From Engraulis encrasicolus (Eukaryota; Chordata; Actinopteri; Clupeiformes; Engraulidae): DNA of 64,000 nt. The translations under genes and the position numbers were made by a program. The stretch covers positions 20,142,747-20,206,746 of the forward strand of contig NC_085875.1 of NCBI RefSeq assembly GCF_034702125.1, read 5' to 3'. Position 1 is the first letter of the stretch. Every line of letters begins with the position of its first letter. Shown piece after piece: positions 1 to 64,000 of this stretch. Under the pieces are notes generated by a model. The model was not told the origin of the DNA. It saw only the letters and a list, made by a program, of their open reading frames with translations, and searched no databases.

Positions 1-84
1 AACAAACAGAGGTCTCTACTTGATGAGCTGACCTGAATGCAACTTTGTTTTGCATAAAAAACTGTGTTGGGGACACTGTTCAGC

Positions 85-240
85 AGCATGCTAATGTATG
101 CGTACCAGGTACAGGCAAAATTGCCCCAGGGGGACCCAGGTTTGAATCTGGCCTGGGTCATTTGCATCTCCATCTCTCTCTCTCTCCTCCAATACTTTCC
201 TGTTGCGCTCACAAAGCAAAAAAAGCCCCGCAAAAATCCT
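85..240 (+). mobile_element. Partial tRNA-derived SINE
   Basis: Carries the B-box-like GGTTTGAATCTGGCC followed by the family's pyrimidine-rich body (tctctctctc, ctttcctgt). Same family as the copies at 2125, 28708, 37955, 47540 and 63625, but diverged. Confidence 0.5.
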
Positions 241-404
241 GTTTTGACTGTTCATCAACAGGGTAATGTTGAGATTCGCACCACCAGAAACCAATTCATT
301 TGAATATTTCTGCATATGAAATGCACTGTCCTGACTGACATTTCTGATAAGTGGAAGAAATCACTAGAGGTGGCTACTGTAAGTTTAAGAGATTGGCTAA
401 TGTG

Positions 405-575
<171 letters not shown>

Positions 576-761
576 GGATATGTGATGTGCAAGAGGGGAG
601 AAGGAAGGTGGGTGTGTTGGTATGGAAAAAGAGACAGAAAGAACCAGTGTGTGTGCACAATACATAGATGTGAATGTGAGGATCCAGGCATGTGTGTGGG
701 CTCTCCTAGCGATGCTGTAACTCTCAGCCAAGATGAGATGCCTCCTTTTAACACACACTCA

Positions 762-1142
<381 letters not shown>

Positions 1143-1254
1143 CCAGCCTACACCTCTTCATAACCAGCAGTTGTGCTCGGCACGGCACTGTGTAAGAATT
1201 CACAGTGCCGAAACACAATTTCTCTCGCTCACTGTCTCTCTCTCACAAATACAC

Positions 1255-1322
1255 ACAGGCAGGCAGACAGGCAGACAGACAGGGAAGCAGCCAGGCAGGC
1301 AGACAGACAGACAGACAGACAT
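1255..1322. repeat. (CAGA/CAGG)n tetranucleotide array
   Basis: Alternating CAGG and CAGA units ending in (CAGA)5. Confidence 0.85.
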
Positions 1323-1735
1323 GATGCATGCTCACTCGCGCACATACTGTACTTCAGTGCATCTGAAGAGAGAAAGGCAGCACAACACCAAACCACTCTC
1401 TGTAGGGCCGTTAAAGTAGGATGAATCCAACCAGAGGAAGCAATCCTATCTTTCTTTCTCACCATCATCCATCCTCCCATTATCCTCTCATTTGTCCTCA
1501 TCATTTTCTCATATTTGACTCTCTTTGCATCCTCTTTTCAGCCATTCTCTCTGTCTCCTTCTCTCTGTCTGTCTGTCTTCCCCCCCCCTCTCTCTCCATA
1601 TCCTCTATGTCTTTTGTGTTATCATAGCCATCTGCACTTGGTGCTCTGTGAAACATTTTCCAGACCATCCCAGTCTCTATGCAGACTCCTCATCATGATC
1701 TTGATGATGGTGAGGAAGAGAGGTCAACCATTATG

Positions 1736-1912
<177 letters not shown>

Positions 1913-2124
1913 TTACGCATTATGGCTCATCAGCTGCCACCTAATGAGGCCAGATCTCTTTCAAGGCACCACAGCACAGCACTTCACACATTCGCACTTA
2001 TTGATGCATACGAGACTCTGGAACTGGAGGTTTCTCCTCTCCAATCAATGCTGCCTACCTCCTTTGCCTTGCCTTGCCTTGCCTTGCAGGGCTGGACTGA
2101 GATTTTTTAAAGTACACTTTTTAA

Positions 2125-2292
2125 GCATGTATTATTTTTTACATGACAGGATAGTGGATGAGAGACAGGAAGTGAGTTGGGAGAGAGAGAGAGACGAGGA
2201 AGGGTCCGCGAAGGACCCGGTCCCGAATCAAACCCGGGTCGGCCATGTAGGCCTAGTAAACGAGTGCCCTGTTAGCGCCACGGTAGGGCCAA
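2125..2292 (-). mobile_element. tRNA-derived SINE, minus orientation
   Basis: Reading on the minus strand: head GGCCCTACCGTGGCGCTAAC, B-box-like GGGTTTGATTCGGG, then a (TC)-rich body with CTTCCTGTCTCTC and an A/T-rich tail. This is the same layout as the complete copy at 28708-28887. Confidence 0.65.
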
Positions 2293-2626
2293 CCCAGGCA
2301 TTTTTGGCGTAGATCAGCCCCTCACCCCCTACATACTGCAATCATGATGGACTCAGTCCACTGTACATATACTGTATTAAGCATGCAATGATGGGCCGCC
2401 CCACATCTAAATTGTGGGTCGGTCTCCAAGGGAATACTTGAAAGAAAAAAAACAAAAACAGATGAAAAACAACAGCATCGGCCCCTGGTGAATGTCGGCC
2501 CACCTGGAAAATGCCCTGTATGCCCAGATTACCCACCCAGCCCTATTGCCTTGCCCTGTCTATAGGCAAAGGCACAGTAATGTCAGCGGAGAACCAAGGA
2601 GTGGAGGATTGAAGTGTAGCATAGCC

Positions 2627-2980
2627 CAGTGGTTCCCAACCTATGGGTCGGGACCCCCCTTATGGGTCGCCAAAGATCCACAGGGGGTCGCGGAGCCCTC
2701 TTGATTTTAAGGGGTTTCGTTTTAAATATATATAGCCCATGTTGAATAAAAGACAAAGCATTTAACTAATAAATGCATAGACGCAACAAATTGTAAGTGC
2801 TACATTAAACATTTATTCTATATTTGACCAAAGACGGATTGAGGAATAAAATAACTAAAATAAGTTTTCGCAGGAAACAGAGGGCATCTTGTGACTCTTG
2901 CGGGCGTTCGCGTGGTTGGGTCACCAAAGCTTACAATAGTAAAAACATGGGTCCCTTAAGAAAAAGGTTGGGAACCACTG
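2627..2980. mobile_element. hAT-type non-autonomous transposon
   Basis: Terminal inverted repeats CAGTGGTTCCCAACC and GGTTGGGAACCACTG are perfect. The 8-bp target duplication GCATAGCC (2619-2626 and 2981-2988) is exact. Length 354 bp, no transposase ORF. Confidence 0.92.
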
Positions 2981-4399
2981 GCATAGCCTACTACATACTG
3001 AGACTCAGCTGTTACTAAAGGATTGCACACTGTTACATAATGTCTTCATCTCCTTGGTATTTTGACTGGAGTCTTATGCATGTGAACCAGAAAGAAGAGG
3101 ATTGTGGTAGTTGATGCATCATGTTGAAATGAATACATGTACAGGAGAGAAGACTGGAAAGGGCGATTTTGAGAAGAATCCTAAGAAGAGGATGTTGACT
3201 AGATCTGCTTACTTGTTGACTGATAAAGCTGCCTTTGATCAAAAATCAAGTTATTGTATATAAAAATTTATATAACAATGTAAACAAAACTAATGTAATT
3301 AAAGCCTTCAATGGAAAATGACTTTCTAATGGCAATGTTAGACAAATAAAGCTTTCAGAATCGTGAATCTTTTGAATCTCGTGTTTCCCCTAGTTGACAA
3401 GAGATAAGAAAACGATGAGGATCAAAAGAAGGGAAAGAGAGGAGAGGGAAAGAGTGGGGGATGGCAGGTGGTTCCAGCAGTAGCAGCAGCAGCAGCAGCA
3501 TCGGCAGCAGACGCCTCTGTAAGCACCGCTCCCTGGGCTCCACTCCCACGAGTCTTCTTCAAATCCCCCTCATCCTCTGCTCTCTCTCCTTCTCTTCGCC
3601 GTTGCCCAGGCAACCAGCCCCATCTCCAAAGACATTCTTTTAGAGTGAAGACGGAAAAAAATAAAGCCTGCACTCAAGTGTGTATGTGTGTGCGCTCATG
3701 TGGTTTTGATGATAGGGACCTCATGGAACACTGTAATCGGAGAGAACCTGGTTTCAATGAGACAAGCAATACATCTGGCTGAGCTCCTGCTTGCATTGAT
3801 GAACGCATGACTAAATTCAGGCACTGATATACTGAGTAAGAGATTCAAATGGAGATTTACATCAGATCAGAGTGCAATCTTAAGTGTTTTCTTTCTTAAC
3901 CCCCAAATTTATCAATACTCGAGCTTGTGACAAGATGATTTATGAATTAGGCTACATCAGGAGATAGACGTGTGAAAATAATACCCTAAATATGTACTAT
4001 ATGCAGTAGACTATATTACCACACCGTTTATCCACATATGTAACTGTACACTACCCTGTAAAAATACGAATGTTCCCCAAGGATGATCAAATGTCCCTCA
4101 AAGAACCATTTGGGTTCCTGGTTTCTCATAGGAAACTTTGAGAACACCTCTTAGATTTTCTCTTACAACCAAGTTCCCAGAGAACTGTTAGGGGTTCCTC
4201 CACAGAGGGAAACGTGAGGTTCTTCACAGAACTTCCTTCTTCGAGCTTCAGAAATGAAGAGATTCACAGAAATACATACTCTGTATGATCCACAAATAAT
4301 TCACTAAGAATGAAATGAATGCACTGAGTATTATTACTCAGAAACTGACGTGTACACAAACCAGGATCAATAATGACACAAACAGTTACGCGTATTGAA

Positions 4400-6243
4400 G
4401 TTCATGTTTTTTTTATTGGAAAAAAACAATTAAAAGACTAGCATGTACAACTTGGAATGAACATAACCTGAACTCAAAAAGATGAGAAGACGCAGAGATA
4501 GACACCTCTGGAGACCTGCATATCTGAGATCTTGTGAGGAAACCCCCCCACCCCAAAACAAAAACAAAAAAATAAAAATGCAAGAACAAACAAAAAGAAA
4601 AAAATAGATGCTCGTGGTACAACCGTGTCTCCCCCTCTCCCAAAAGACACATAAGGGCACCCACACACCACCCCATTGTTTACAGGGGGGCGGAAGGTGC
4701 CCAAAAACCTGAAGACTCAAGTCCCCTCTTCCCCTCCTCCTCTACCTCCCAAACGGCTCGACACACATGGAAAACAAAACTCCAAATATTTCCTAACATG
4801 CCAAACATGTCTTTTTTTTTTTTAACTTCTAGATTTTTTTTGCCTTTTTTGATAAATGCTCCATTTTCTTAAAAATATCTCTTAAGTTTCTTTTTTTTAG
4901 AATTATTTAAGCAAACTGCACAGGTCCCATTCATACAATACAACATCCCCACAGTCCCTCCCCCGATGCCCACCCGCCCACCCCCACTGCAATTTCATCA
5001 TGTCTTGGTGCGTTCACACACTATCGGACAAAATAAAAATAATGGGAGAGTTTCCTTCTTGGGACTTGTATGAACGCCAATCAATGTCGGATTTGAAAAA
5101 TGGTTTTTGAATGCTAGCAGTTTGGGATTCTCAGTAAAATGCTACAGACGTTTTAAAAGGACGAGTCCTTTCATTGATTGCGGTTGAACTAAGGTGTTTA
5201 AGTTCTACGAGTCAACAACAGGATAAAGAAGTCAACAGTCTACCTGTGATGACCATGAATTTCATGTATAGTTTTTATTGCCTTCATTAAAATAAAATAA
5301 AAAAATGTGTGGAGATAAATATGGATATCAGTCAGTTCATCGATGCATTTATTTTCCTTCTCTCCCCAATCTAAAAAAAAAAAAAAAGCGTAGGAAAATA
5401 ATGGGGATTAAGTTAATGGGAATTAACTTTTGGAGCTTTTCAAACTTCCAAACGTCCGACCAGCACGTGAACACACCACACCACACCTCCGCCTCTGAAA
5501 ATCCCCAGACTCCTCCAGTCTAACCGGATACCACCCCACCCTTTAAAGACCAAACCCCCGTCCCGCTTTTAAACTCCACAAACGACCGACCAAACGCCAG
5601 CAGGAAATGGACGACAATGCCAACCGACTGTGTCCAGACTACGGCTCCAGTCTCAAGCTGCATGCACCAACCAACAACAGAAAGAAAGAACGAACGAGAG
5701 GGCAAAAAACAAAAAGGAAAAAAAGAGGAAAGGAAAAATGAGTTCATTTAGAGGAGAAGAAAGAGGAGAAAACAATAAAGGAAAAGAAGAATTAACGGCG
5801 GCCAGCCCAAACTCTTTGCCATGAGGAGCAAATGGAACCGGTTTTCAGCTGTGGGAGCCCTGTGCTGAGCTCCCGTAAGGGGTTCCTGCAGCTCGTGGGT
5901 TATTGGTATAGATTAAGAGATTATTCTGTAGTCTTTACGGATGATCTACGCTTGATCGTCTGGAACAGGACCACTAGTCAGTACATGCAGATTCGTTTTT
6001 GTTGTTTGTTTGTTTTTTTCTTCTTTTCATCATTATTTTTTTTTTGTCTTTTTTATGGATTGTTTTTTTTTACTTTTTAAAAGGACATTTTCTCCATGTT
6101 TAACATTCAGATATATTTTTCTATACAGAAACAGTATGAATAGATGAATATTTTTGCAAGAGGTAAGTAAAACATTTGATTGTTTTTTTTTTTTCCTTTT
6201 TTGTTTAAATCTTCTAAGGAGGTCAGGAGAGGACGGGGGCTCT
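4400..6243 (-). other. calm1: Probable calm1 3' untranslated region
   Basis: Sequence downstream of the calmodulin stop on the minus strand is AT-rich and has no ORF that looks coding. AATAAA signals on this strand lie at about 5274-5279 and 4411-4416. The latter would give a 3'UTR of roughly 1.85 kb; vertebrate CALM1 3'UTRs are often long. The end point is inferred. Confidence 0.5.
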
Positions 6244-22336
<16,093 letters not shown>

Positions 22337-22480
22337 TTCTGAAGGTATTTATGGGTCGTTCTTCACAAGCTACTCTACAAGGGCGACTAGCTTGCGTCTA
22401 GCTCCTCTACCACTGATACAACTGAAGATGTGTGTCAGTAGTGGTCTGTGGGCTATATAACCGCTTGTATCCCTCCGCCG
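22337..22480 (-). promoter_or_regulatory. calm1: calm1 5'UTR and TATA-containing core promoter
   Basis: Reading on the minus strand, a TATA-like element (TTATATAGCC, 22451-22460) lies about 115 bp upstream of the calmodulin ATG. This predicts a transcription start near 22425 and a 5'UTR of about 90 bp. The ATG is followed at once by a donor, gtatgt. The exact start is inferred. Confidence 0.55.
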
Positions 22481-24059
22481 CACTGCCCCGGTTCACTCAC
22501 TTCCGTATATCCCCACTGCAGAAGGCAATTCAACCCCCCCCTTTTTCTTTCTTTTTTCTTTTTTTACAAATAGGCTAATGCAGTGTCCTAGTGCTCTATG
22601 AAAAATACTTATGAAGCACCCACAACGACATTTTAAGTCCACACAACTTGTCCACACCAACAACTTTCGCAAAATCAATTAAATTTGAATCTTAGCATTA
22701 TAATACCTTATGAGGACTTAAAACGTTCCTGAACACTTTTCCTAATCATAGACTTCAGTTCAGTGTCGTAGTGGGTTCATATGACAGAAAAGAAGACCCC
22801 CCCCCCCCCCACCACCACCTCCACCACCCCCCAGTGAAGTCAAACTTCACATACTTTTTTCCCAAAATGAAAAGACATTATTATGGCCAATTGTTGACCC
22901 AGTCAGGCTGCCTCTGATAATGGCCTGCTTTGGTACTTCAAGATTGGGATATCATTTGAGTGCATTGCATTATGCGAACTATAGTGTAATATTGATGGCC
23001 AACTAAACATGATATTGGATGTCAATTTACTGATTGATACTGTAACCACCTCAGAAAACCACCGCAATGCTGCCAAAGTCTTTGCATGAATTGTTGAATG
23101 TCCCAGTGAGGGGCAAGCACCAGCACTACAGTTAAAAAAACGGCACTAAATTGTCACGGCGGAAGAATACATTCCACGCTGTGGTCTACTCTCTTTTGTT
23201 GATGCTAGAGAAATTGCGGCTAATTCTGTGAGGGCGTGCGCCATTGGGTAGTCAAGACCTGCAATAGTATATTCCATGTAAGGAGGTCGATGATTGGTTA
23301 CGTTAGATCTGCAATGCGTCAAGCAATTGCGCTCAATTTAGCTTCAGCGGTAACTGTGAGAATACATCATAAGTAACCATAGTTGCAAATATTGTGTACC
23401 TTTGGTAATTAGCCCATCGGTGTTATTAGATGTTCACAGCAACTGGATATCGTTTGGTTATGCCGTCTGCCTCAGACAGAGACGGGACACAGTTCGCCTC
23501 GGTGGTGTGTGGTGTAAAACGATTGGCCACTGGAAATATCGTGGAACTATTTGCAAAGCGTCGCCGAATCTAAAACGAACTAAGATATATATATATTTTT
23601 TGGCGATTGATCGTTTTAACGACTGTATGATGGAGCACGAGATTCTGCGCCATCACACGCAACCTTTTAGGTTTTTGTGGCATACGCCAGCTGTCACTTG
23701 ATGGCGCAGCCATTGACGCGTTTTGTGATCCAAATGTCCAAGATGCGCTTATTAATCAACTCTTCTGGATAAACAAGAGTGAACTTGCATTTAATTGTTT
23801 ACAACGTGATAGACGAGTCTACCTTCACAAGTTTGCTTCTTGGACGTCTTAACATCACAGTGACAAGAATCATTTTTCACAAAATCACACAAAACTATCT
23901 AGCCATGTTGTAGCACGCACATAATACGCACGCACGCAAAATAACAGAGCGCAAACAACAGTTCACACACACGGCTAATAGCATGTCGTTTCTGTTTTAG
24001 TTATAATAGTAACATAACAGTGTTATTAAATAAAATGCAAGGCATGTCAGATTGACACA
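22481..24059. other. Intergenic region between divergent calm1 and nrde2
   Basis: About 1.6 kb between the two 5' ends. It contains a C-run and purine/pyrimidine-rich patch at about 22797-22832. No gene, RNA or clear transposon is seen. Confidence 0.5.
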
Positions 24060-24155
24060 TGTGCGTCTGTTTGGAGGACCGACGCGTGACGTAATATTCC
24101 TGCGACTGCGCGACAGCTTTCAAAATAATTCACATTACGAAGATCCTACCATACG
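24060..24155 (+). promoter_or_regulatory. nrde2: nrde2 proximal promoter and 5'UTR with CRE-like site
   Basis: A CRE/ATF-like motif TGACGTAA (24087-24094) sits about 65 bp before the nrde2 ATG in a short CpG-containing stretch. No TATA box is evident. An overlapping upstream ATG frame starts at 24052, so whether translation meets it depends on the unknown start site. Confidence 0.4.
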
Positions 24156-54936
<30,781 letters not shown>

Positions 54937-55240
54937 CGCTAACTGGCTCTTCCCATGATGCAATGCAGTGAGGAAACAAAGAAATCCTGCTGAAGAATTT
55001 GGACCTCTCAGCACCACGATACTGATTTCTTGACTGTTGTTGCCATTGAAGTTTAAAATACCTTGTTTTCCTCCCATCACTGTGACAACCAAGGTCTCAA
55101 GTATAGCCCAGCTACCTCAGCTGAGTTGGTAGGGCAGTACTTTGTGTTTAAAAATAGAAAGAGAAAAAGGTGAACATAGATGTGCTTCAATAATGAAAAT
55201 GTTTCTAAATTTCTAATAAAATTATTTTTTGAAATTAACA
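54937..55240 (+). other. nrde2: nrde2 3'UTR and polyadenylation signal
   Basis: AATAAA at 55215-55220 lies 280 bp after the stop codon, followed by a T-rich then TGTTTTGTTG stretch typical of a downstream element. Transcription ends convergently towards psmc1. Confidence 0.65.
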
Positions 55241-56004
55241 TTTTTAACATGTTTTGTTGTTTATTAGTTATATTGTGCTAAAATATAACCCCAGGGCCTT
55301 TGGTCTTTAGAGGCATTAGTATACTGTACGTACCTATGGTTTATTTATACGTCACATCTTTATTCAGGCCATGGTAATTGTTGCTAGACGATTAAATAAG
55401 CATACATTTACAAACATACATTTGGGAAGGCTAAAGAGATCCACTGCTTCAAGTAATCAGATGTCCCCAGTAGGACAGCATGTTTAGTGGGCAATCAGTT
55501 AACAGCACTGTCGATTCATGAAAATAAAAAGTGCCATACAAATTCACACTGGTTTGTAAAATGACACTGTCCGGACTGGCACATGTCTTCCTAATTGAAT
55601 TAGTCTCAACACTTTTAACAGAATTTCAGTCCTCCTGTGACACATTATCCCTTTTTGATGTGTTGTACTCTGGGGCTCTTTCTGTTCATGAAATGACAGT
55701 TAAAAGACTAATAAAGTGTACAAATCTGTTATCCTCAGCAGGATGGAATTTAATTACTGATACTGAATTTAACTCTTGTCATCAATACTCCTTAACTTAA
55801 CATTTGTGATGGTCATTCTGTGGTTCTAAGTTGGTACAAGTCAGAGAAAGATGGACTGGAGAAATCAGTCTCTTGGAAACCATGGCCTGATTGCTTCCAT
55901 ACAATCCATGAACCATTGTGAAAGCTAAAATGAGTTGAAATCCCATACCACCACATTCATGGTGTGTATACACTTTCAGGGGGGAAAAAACAGACACATA
56001 CAAG
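55241..56004. other. Convergent intergenic gap between nrde2 and psmc1
   Basis: This 0.76-kb stretch lies between the two 3' ends. It is AT-rich. I see no gene, RNA or clear repeat in it. Confidence 0.5.
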
Positions 56005-56126
56005 ATTTCAGAGTTCAAGTTTTTATTTATAGTTTGGAGAAATGACTGGCAAACAGCTGTAAAGATTTCATGGCTAATACTCAAAGTAACACGTACAAAA
56101 AAAAAAATAGACTGTTGAAGGAGGAC
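56005..56126 (-). other. psmc1: psmc1 3'UTR with polyadenylation signal
   Basis: On the minus strand AATAAA occurs at about 56022-56027, roughly 100 bp beyond the TGA. This gives a short 3'UTR. Confidence 0.6.
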
Positions 56127-62294
<6,168 letters not shown>

Positions 62295-62459
62295 TGTCGC
62301 TTGTTTGTCCCTTACAAATTACGTCACGCTGGTAGGCGAAACGTCATCATTTGTGAGACCATGCTAGGTAAACAGGAAAGACTCCGTCTACTGGACGACT
62401 GGAATCTGCTTACACCATTTAAATAGATATTCCTCAAGTGTAACTTAAAGTAACACACA
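62295..62459. promoter_or_regulatory. Bidirectional promoter between psmc1 and fam204a
   Basis: Only 165 bp separate the two divergent start codons. The interval has TTACGTCAC (62319-62327) and ACGTCATC (62341-62348), both CRE/ATF-like, and no TATA box at a sensible distance for psmc1. Shared promoter use is inferred from the spacing. Confidence 0.6.
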
Positions 62460-63173
62460 ATGTATAGCGGACTTCTTCCGAAAGGTTTGTCGGAAGCAGA
62501 CCTTAGTTCTAACGACAGTGAGAGTGATACTGGGGAACCTGTCCTTTGTGAAGCATCGCAAACTAGAGCCAGCGACCTGTTCACTCAAGAGCCAGCTACG
62601 AAAGGTGAGATACCTCAGACTGTGGATGAGGCTGTGCAAGTACATTCTTCAGATGAATGTTTACCTGGAGTCTCTGAGGAAGTATGGAACAAGTTCAAAG
62701 ACCTCCAGAAGCTAAAGGATAAACAGAGGCAAGAGGACTCCTCAATAAAACGAAAAAGAAAGCGAAGAGCAAAGAAAAGAAAACGTTCTGACCCTGCAAC
62801 ACAGAAGGACTCGAACGAAACTGACAAAGTGACTGCACAAGAGAAACACGTGGATGGATTGAAACATTTCTTTGGCATTAATGACAGATTCGAGCCTCCA
62901 GCCTGTAGCAGGCCCCCACCTATGTCTGGACTAGAAAAGACCATAGACACTGCTATAGCTGCGGGGGACTTTGAAAGGGCTGAAGAACTGAGTGACAAGT
63001 TGGCCACTCGAGATTTGGCTGTAAGAATTAAAGATGCGGTTGATTGTCGTGACTACGTGGAAGCCCAGAAGAAAATCGAGGCCTCTAAGGCAGAGAAACG
63101 CAGGAAGAATCTTGCTTGGGGTTTTGAAGCAAAGAAAAGATGGGAAACCAAAAGTAACATGGGCTATATGTGA
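62460..63173 (+). CDS. fam204a: FAM204A-like protein, intronless
   Basis: The 237-residue product matches the FAM204A (C10orf84) family, whose function is unknown. The N-terminus MYSGLLPKGLSEADLSSNDS resembles human MWSGLLPPGLNESD. The middle has an acidic/Ser stretch, then a Lys/Arg-rich block (KRKRKRRAKKRKR, about residues 98-110) that could be a nuclear localisation signal. HFFGINDRFEPP and EELSDKLATRDLAVRI follow. The C-terminus AWGFEAKKRWETKSNMGYM is essentially identical to the human one. An in-frame TAA nine bases before the ATG fixes the start, and A at -3 is favourable. Human FAM204A is, to my knowledge, split into several exons on another chromosome, whereas this copy is a single exon, so it may be a retrocopy. 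It lies head-to-head with psmc1. AATAAA follows at 63184-63189. Confidence 0.88.
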   Translation: MYSGLLPKGLSEADLSSNDSESDTGEPVLCEASQTRASDLFTQEPATKGEIPQTVDEAVQVHSSDECLPGVSEEVWNKFKDLQKLKDKQRQEDSSIKRKRKRRAKKRKRSDPATQKDSNETDKVTAQEKHVDGLKHFFGINDRFEPPACSRPPPMSGLEKTIDTAIAAGDFERAEELSDKLATRDLAVRIKDAVDCRDYVEAQKKIEASKAEKRRKNLAWGFEAKKRWETKSNMGYM

Positions 63174-63183
63174 GCAGTTTTGT

Positions 63184-63189
63184 AATAAA
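63184..63189 (+). other. fam204a: fam204a polyadenylation signal
   Basis: Canonical AATAAA 11 bp after the stop codon, with a T-run about 30 bp further on. The 3'UTR would be very short. Confidence 0.65.
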
Positions 63190-63624
63190 TCAGGTCTGTC
63201 AAAATTCATAGGTCTGTTTTTTTTTAAAATAATCTACAGTATGATATTAAAATTCTCATTTGTCTGTCCACTCAGCATCCTTGCATCGTGAAGCAGCATA
63301 GCCAAATGTTTTGGTAATAGCAGCAGTTACAGATTGGCTCAAGACAAATGAAGCAGTGATTAGACCCTAATACACTTCATGGTTGGGGACTTGCCACTTT
63401 CATCTAATGGAAATCTCTTATGTTAGGCTACCTACCCAAGCAATATGACAAACAATGTTTAATTGAGTCAGAATATTAAATTAAATGTGTAAGTCGTTAT
63501 ACAAAAGTATGCAAGTTGTTATTCTTTTACATATCTCTCTCTCTCTCGCACACGCGCACACACACACACACCATTAGAGTGTAATTGTATCATGTTCATC
63601 TTTATCAAAGCACTGGATTTAAAG

Positions 63625-63830
63625 ATTTTGTTGGGGTCTTTTTTATTTCTTTAGTTTTATGTTTATTTGATAGGACAGTGTGAGAGGTGGACAGGAAGCA
63701 AATTGGGAGAGAGATGGGGAGGGGTCGGCAAAGGACTCGGGCCGGGAATCGAACCCTGGCCGGGAATCGAACCCTGGCCAGCCACATGGCAAGCGAGTGC
63801 CCTACTGATTGGCCACGGCAGGGCCCAAAT
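63625..63830 (-). mobile_element. SINE, minus orientation, with duplicated B-box segment
   Basis: Same family as 28708-28887 in reverse: CAGGAAGC, a (GA)-rich body, then the head ending GGGCCC. The 18-bp block GCCGGGAATCGAACCCTG occurs twice in tandem (63741-63758 and 63759-63776), duplicating the Pol III B box. Near-matching flanks, GCACTGGATTTA and TCACTGAATTTA, look like the target duplication. Confidence 0.7.
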
Positions 63831-64000
63831 CACTGAATTTATATAACAGCAATACCAATACTGAGTCACAAAATAATGTTATAGGCCTAACTGGTTGTGC
63901 GTTTTGTAGGGTCAAAGACGTGCAAAATGGCATTGTCATTCAGTGTAACAGATGCCTTCTGCTGACTGTAACTGGAAAAAAAACATGACTCTTTTTATGT

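Noticed and set aside
3422..3782. ORFs with Ala or Ser runs near 3470
   Set aside because: They come from a short (CAG)n patch, lack conserved features and have no gene context.

Overview
This 64-kb window is vertebrate nuclear DNA, almost certainly from a teleost fish. The genes are split by GT-AG introns. Three neighbours, calmodulin (calm1-type), NRDE2 and PSMC1, keep the order I know from human chromosome 14q32. The introns are full of (CA)n, (GA)n and (TC)n microsatellites, short hAT-type non-autonomous transposons with 8-bp target duplications, and a tRNA-derived SINE family, all typical of fish genomes. No bacterial, viral or plasmid genes are seen.

Layout, left to right. 1-4400: repeats only (SINE pieces, microsatellites, one hAT element with a perfect target duplication), no supported gene. 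About 4400-22430, minus strand: calmodulin in six exons; its 149-codon reading frame reconstructs completely. Intron 1 holds an unrecognised, intact, GC-rich 249-codon ORF at 16524-17273 on the same strand. 22430-24155: gap between the divergent calm1 and nrde2 starts. 24156-55240, plus strand: nrde2, 15 coding exons, 1244 codons, all junction phases consistent. 56005-62294, minus strand: psmc1 (proteasome ATPase Rpt2), 11 coding exons, exactly 440 codons, convergent with nrde2. 62460-63189, plus strand: an intronless FAM204A-like gene whose start codon lies only 165 bp from that of psmc1, so the two probably share a bidirectional promoter. 63190-64000: a SINE copy and unremarkable sequence.

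The genes are not an operon and act in different processes: Ca2+ signalling (calm1), restraint of the nuclear RNA exosome through MTR4 (nrde2), protein degradation (psmc1), unknown (fam204a). They are linked by conserved synteny and promoter geometry.

The most interesting signals are transposons and repeats touching splice sites. A hAT element sits exactly in the nrde2 exon 11 donor and its 8-bp target duplication leaves a second copy of the splice site. A ~156-bp tandem duplication copies the psmc1 exon 11 acceptor and would encode an alternative C-terminus lacking the gate-opening tail. The last nrde2 acceptor is preceded by (GT)46 instead of a pyrimidine tract. In nrde2 intron 13, a miniature LTR-like element whose repeat contains tRNA-like Pol III boxes is nested in a TTAA-flanked MITE, itself nested in a hAT element.
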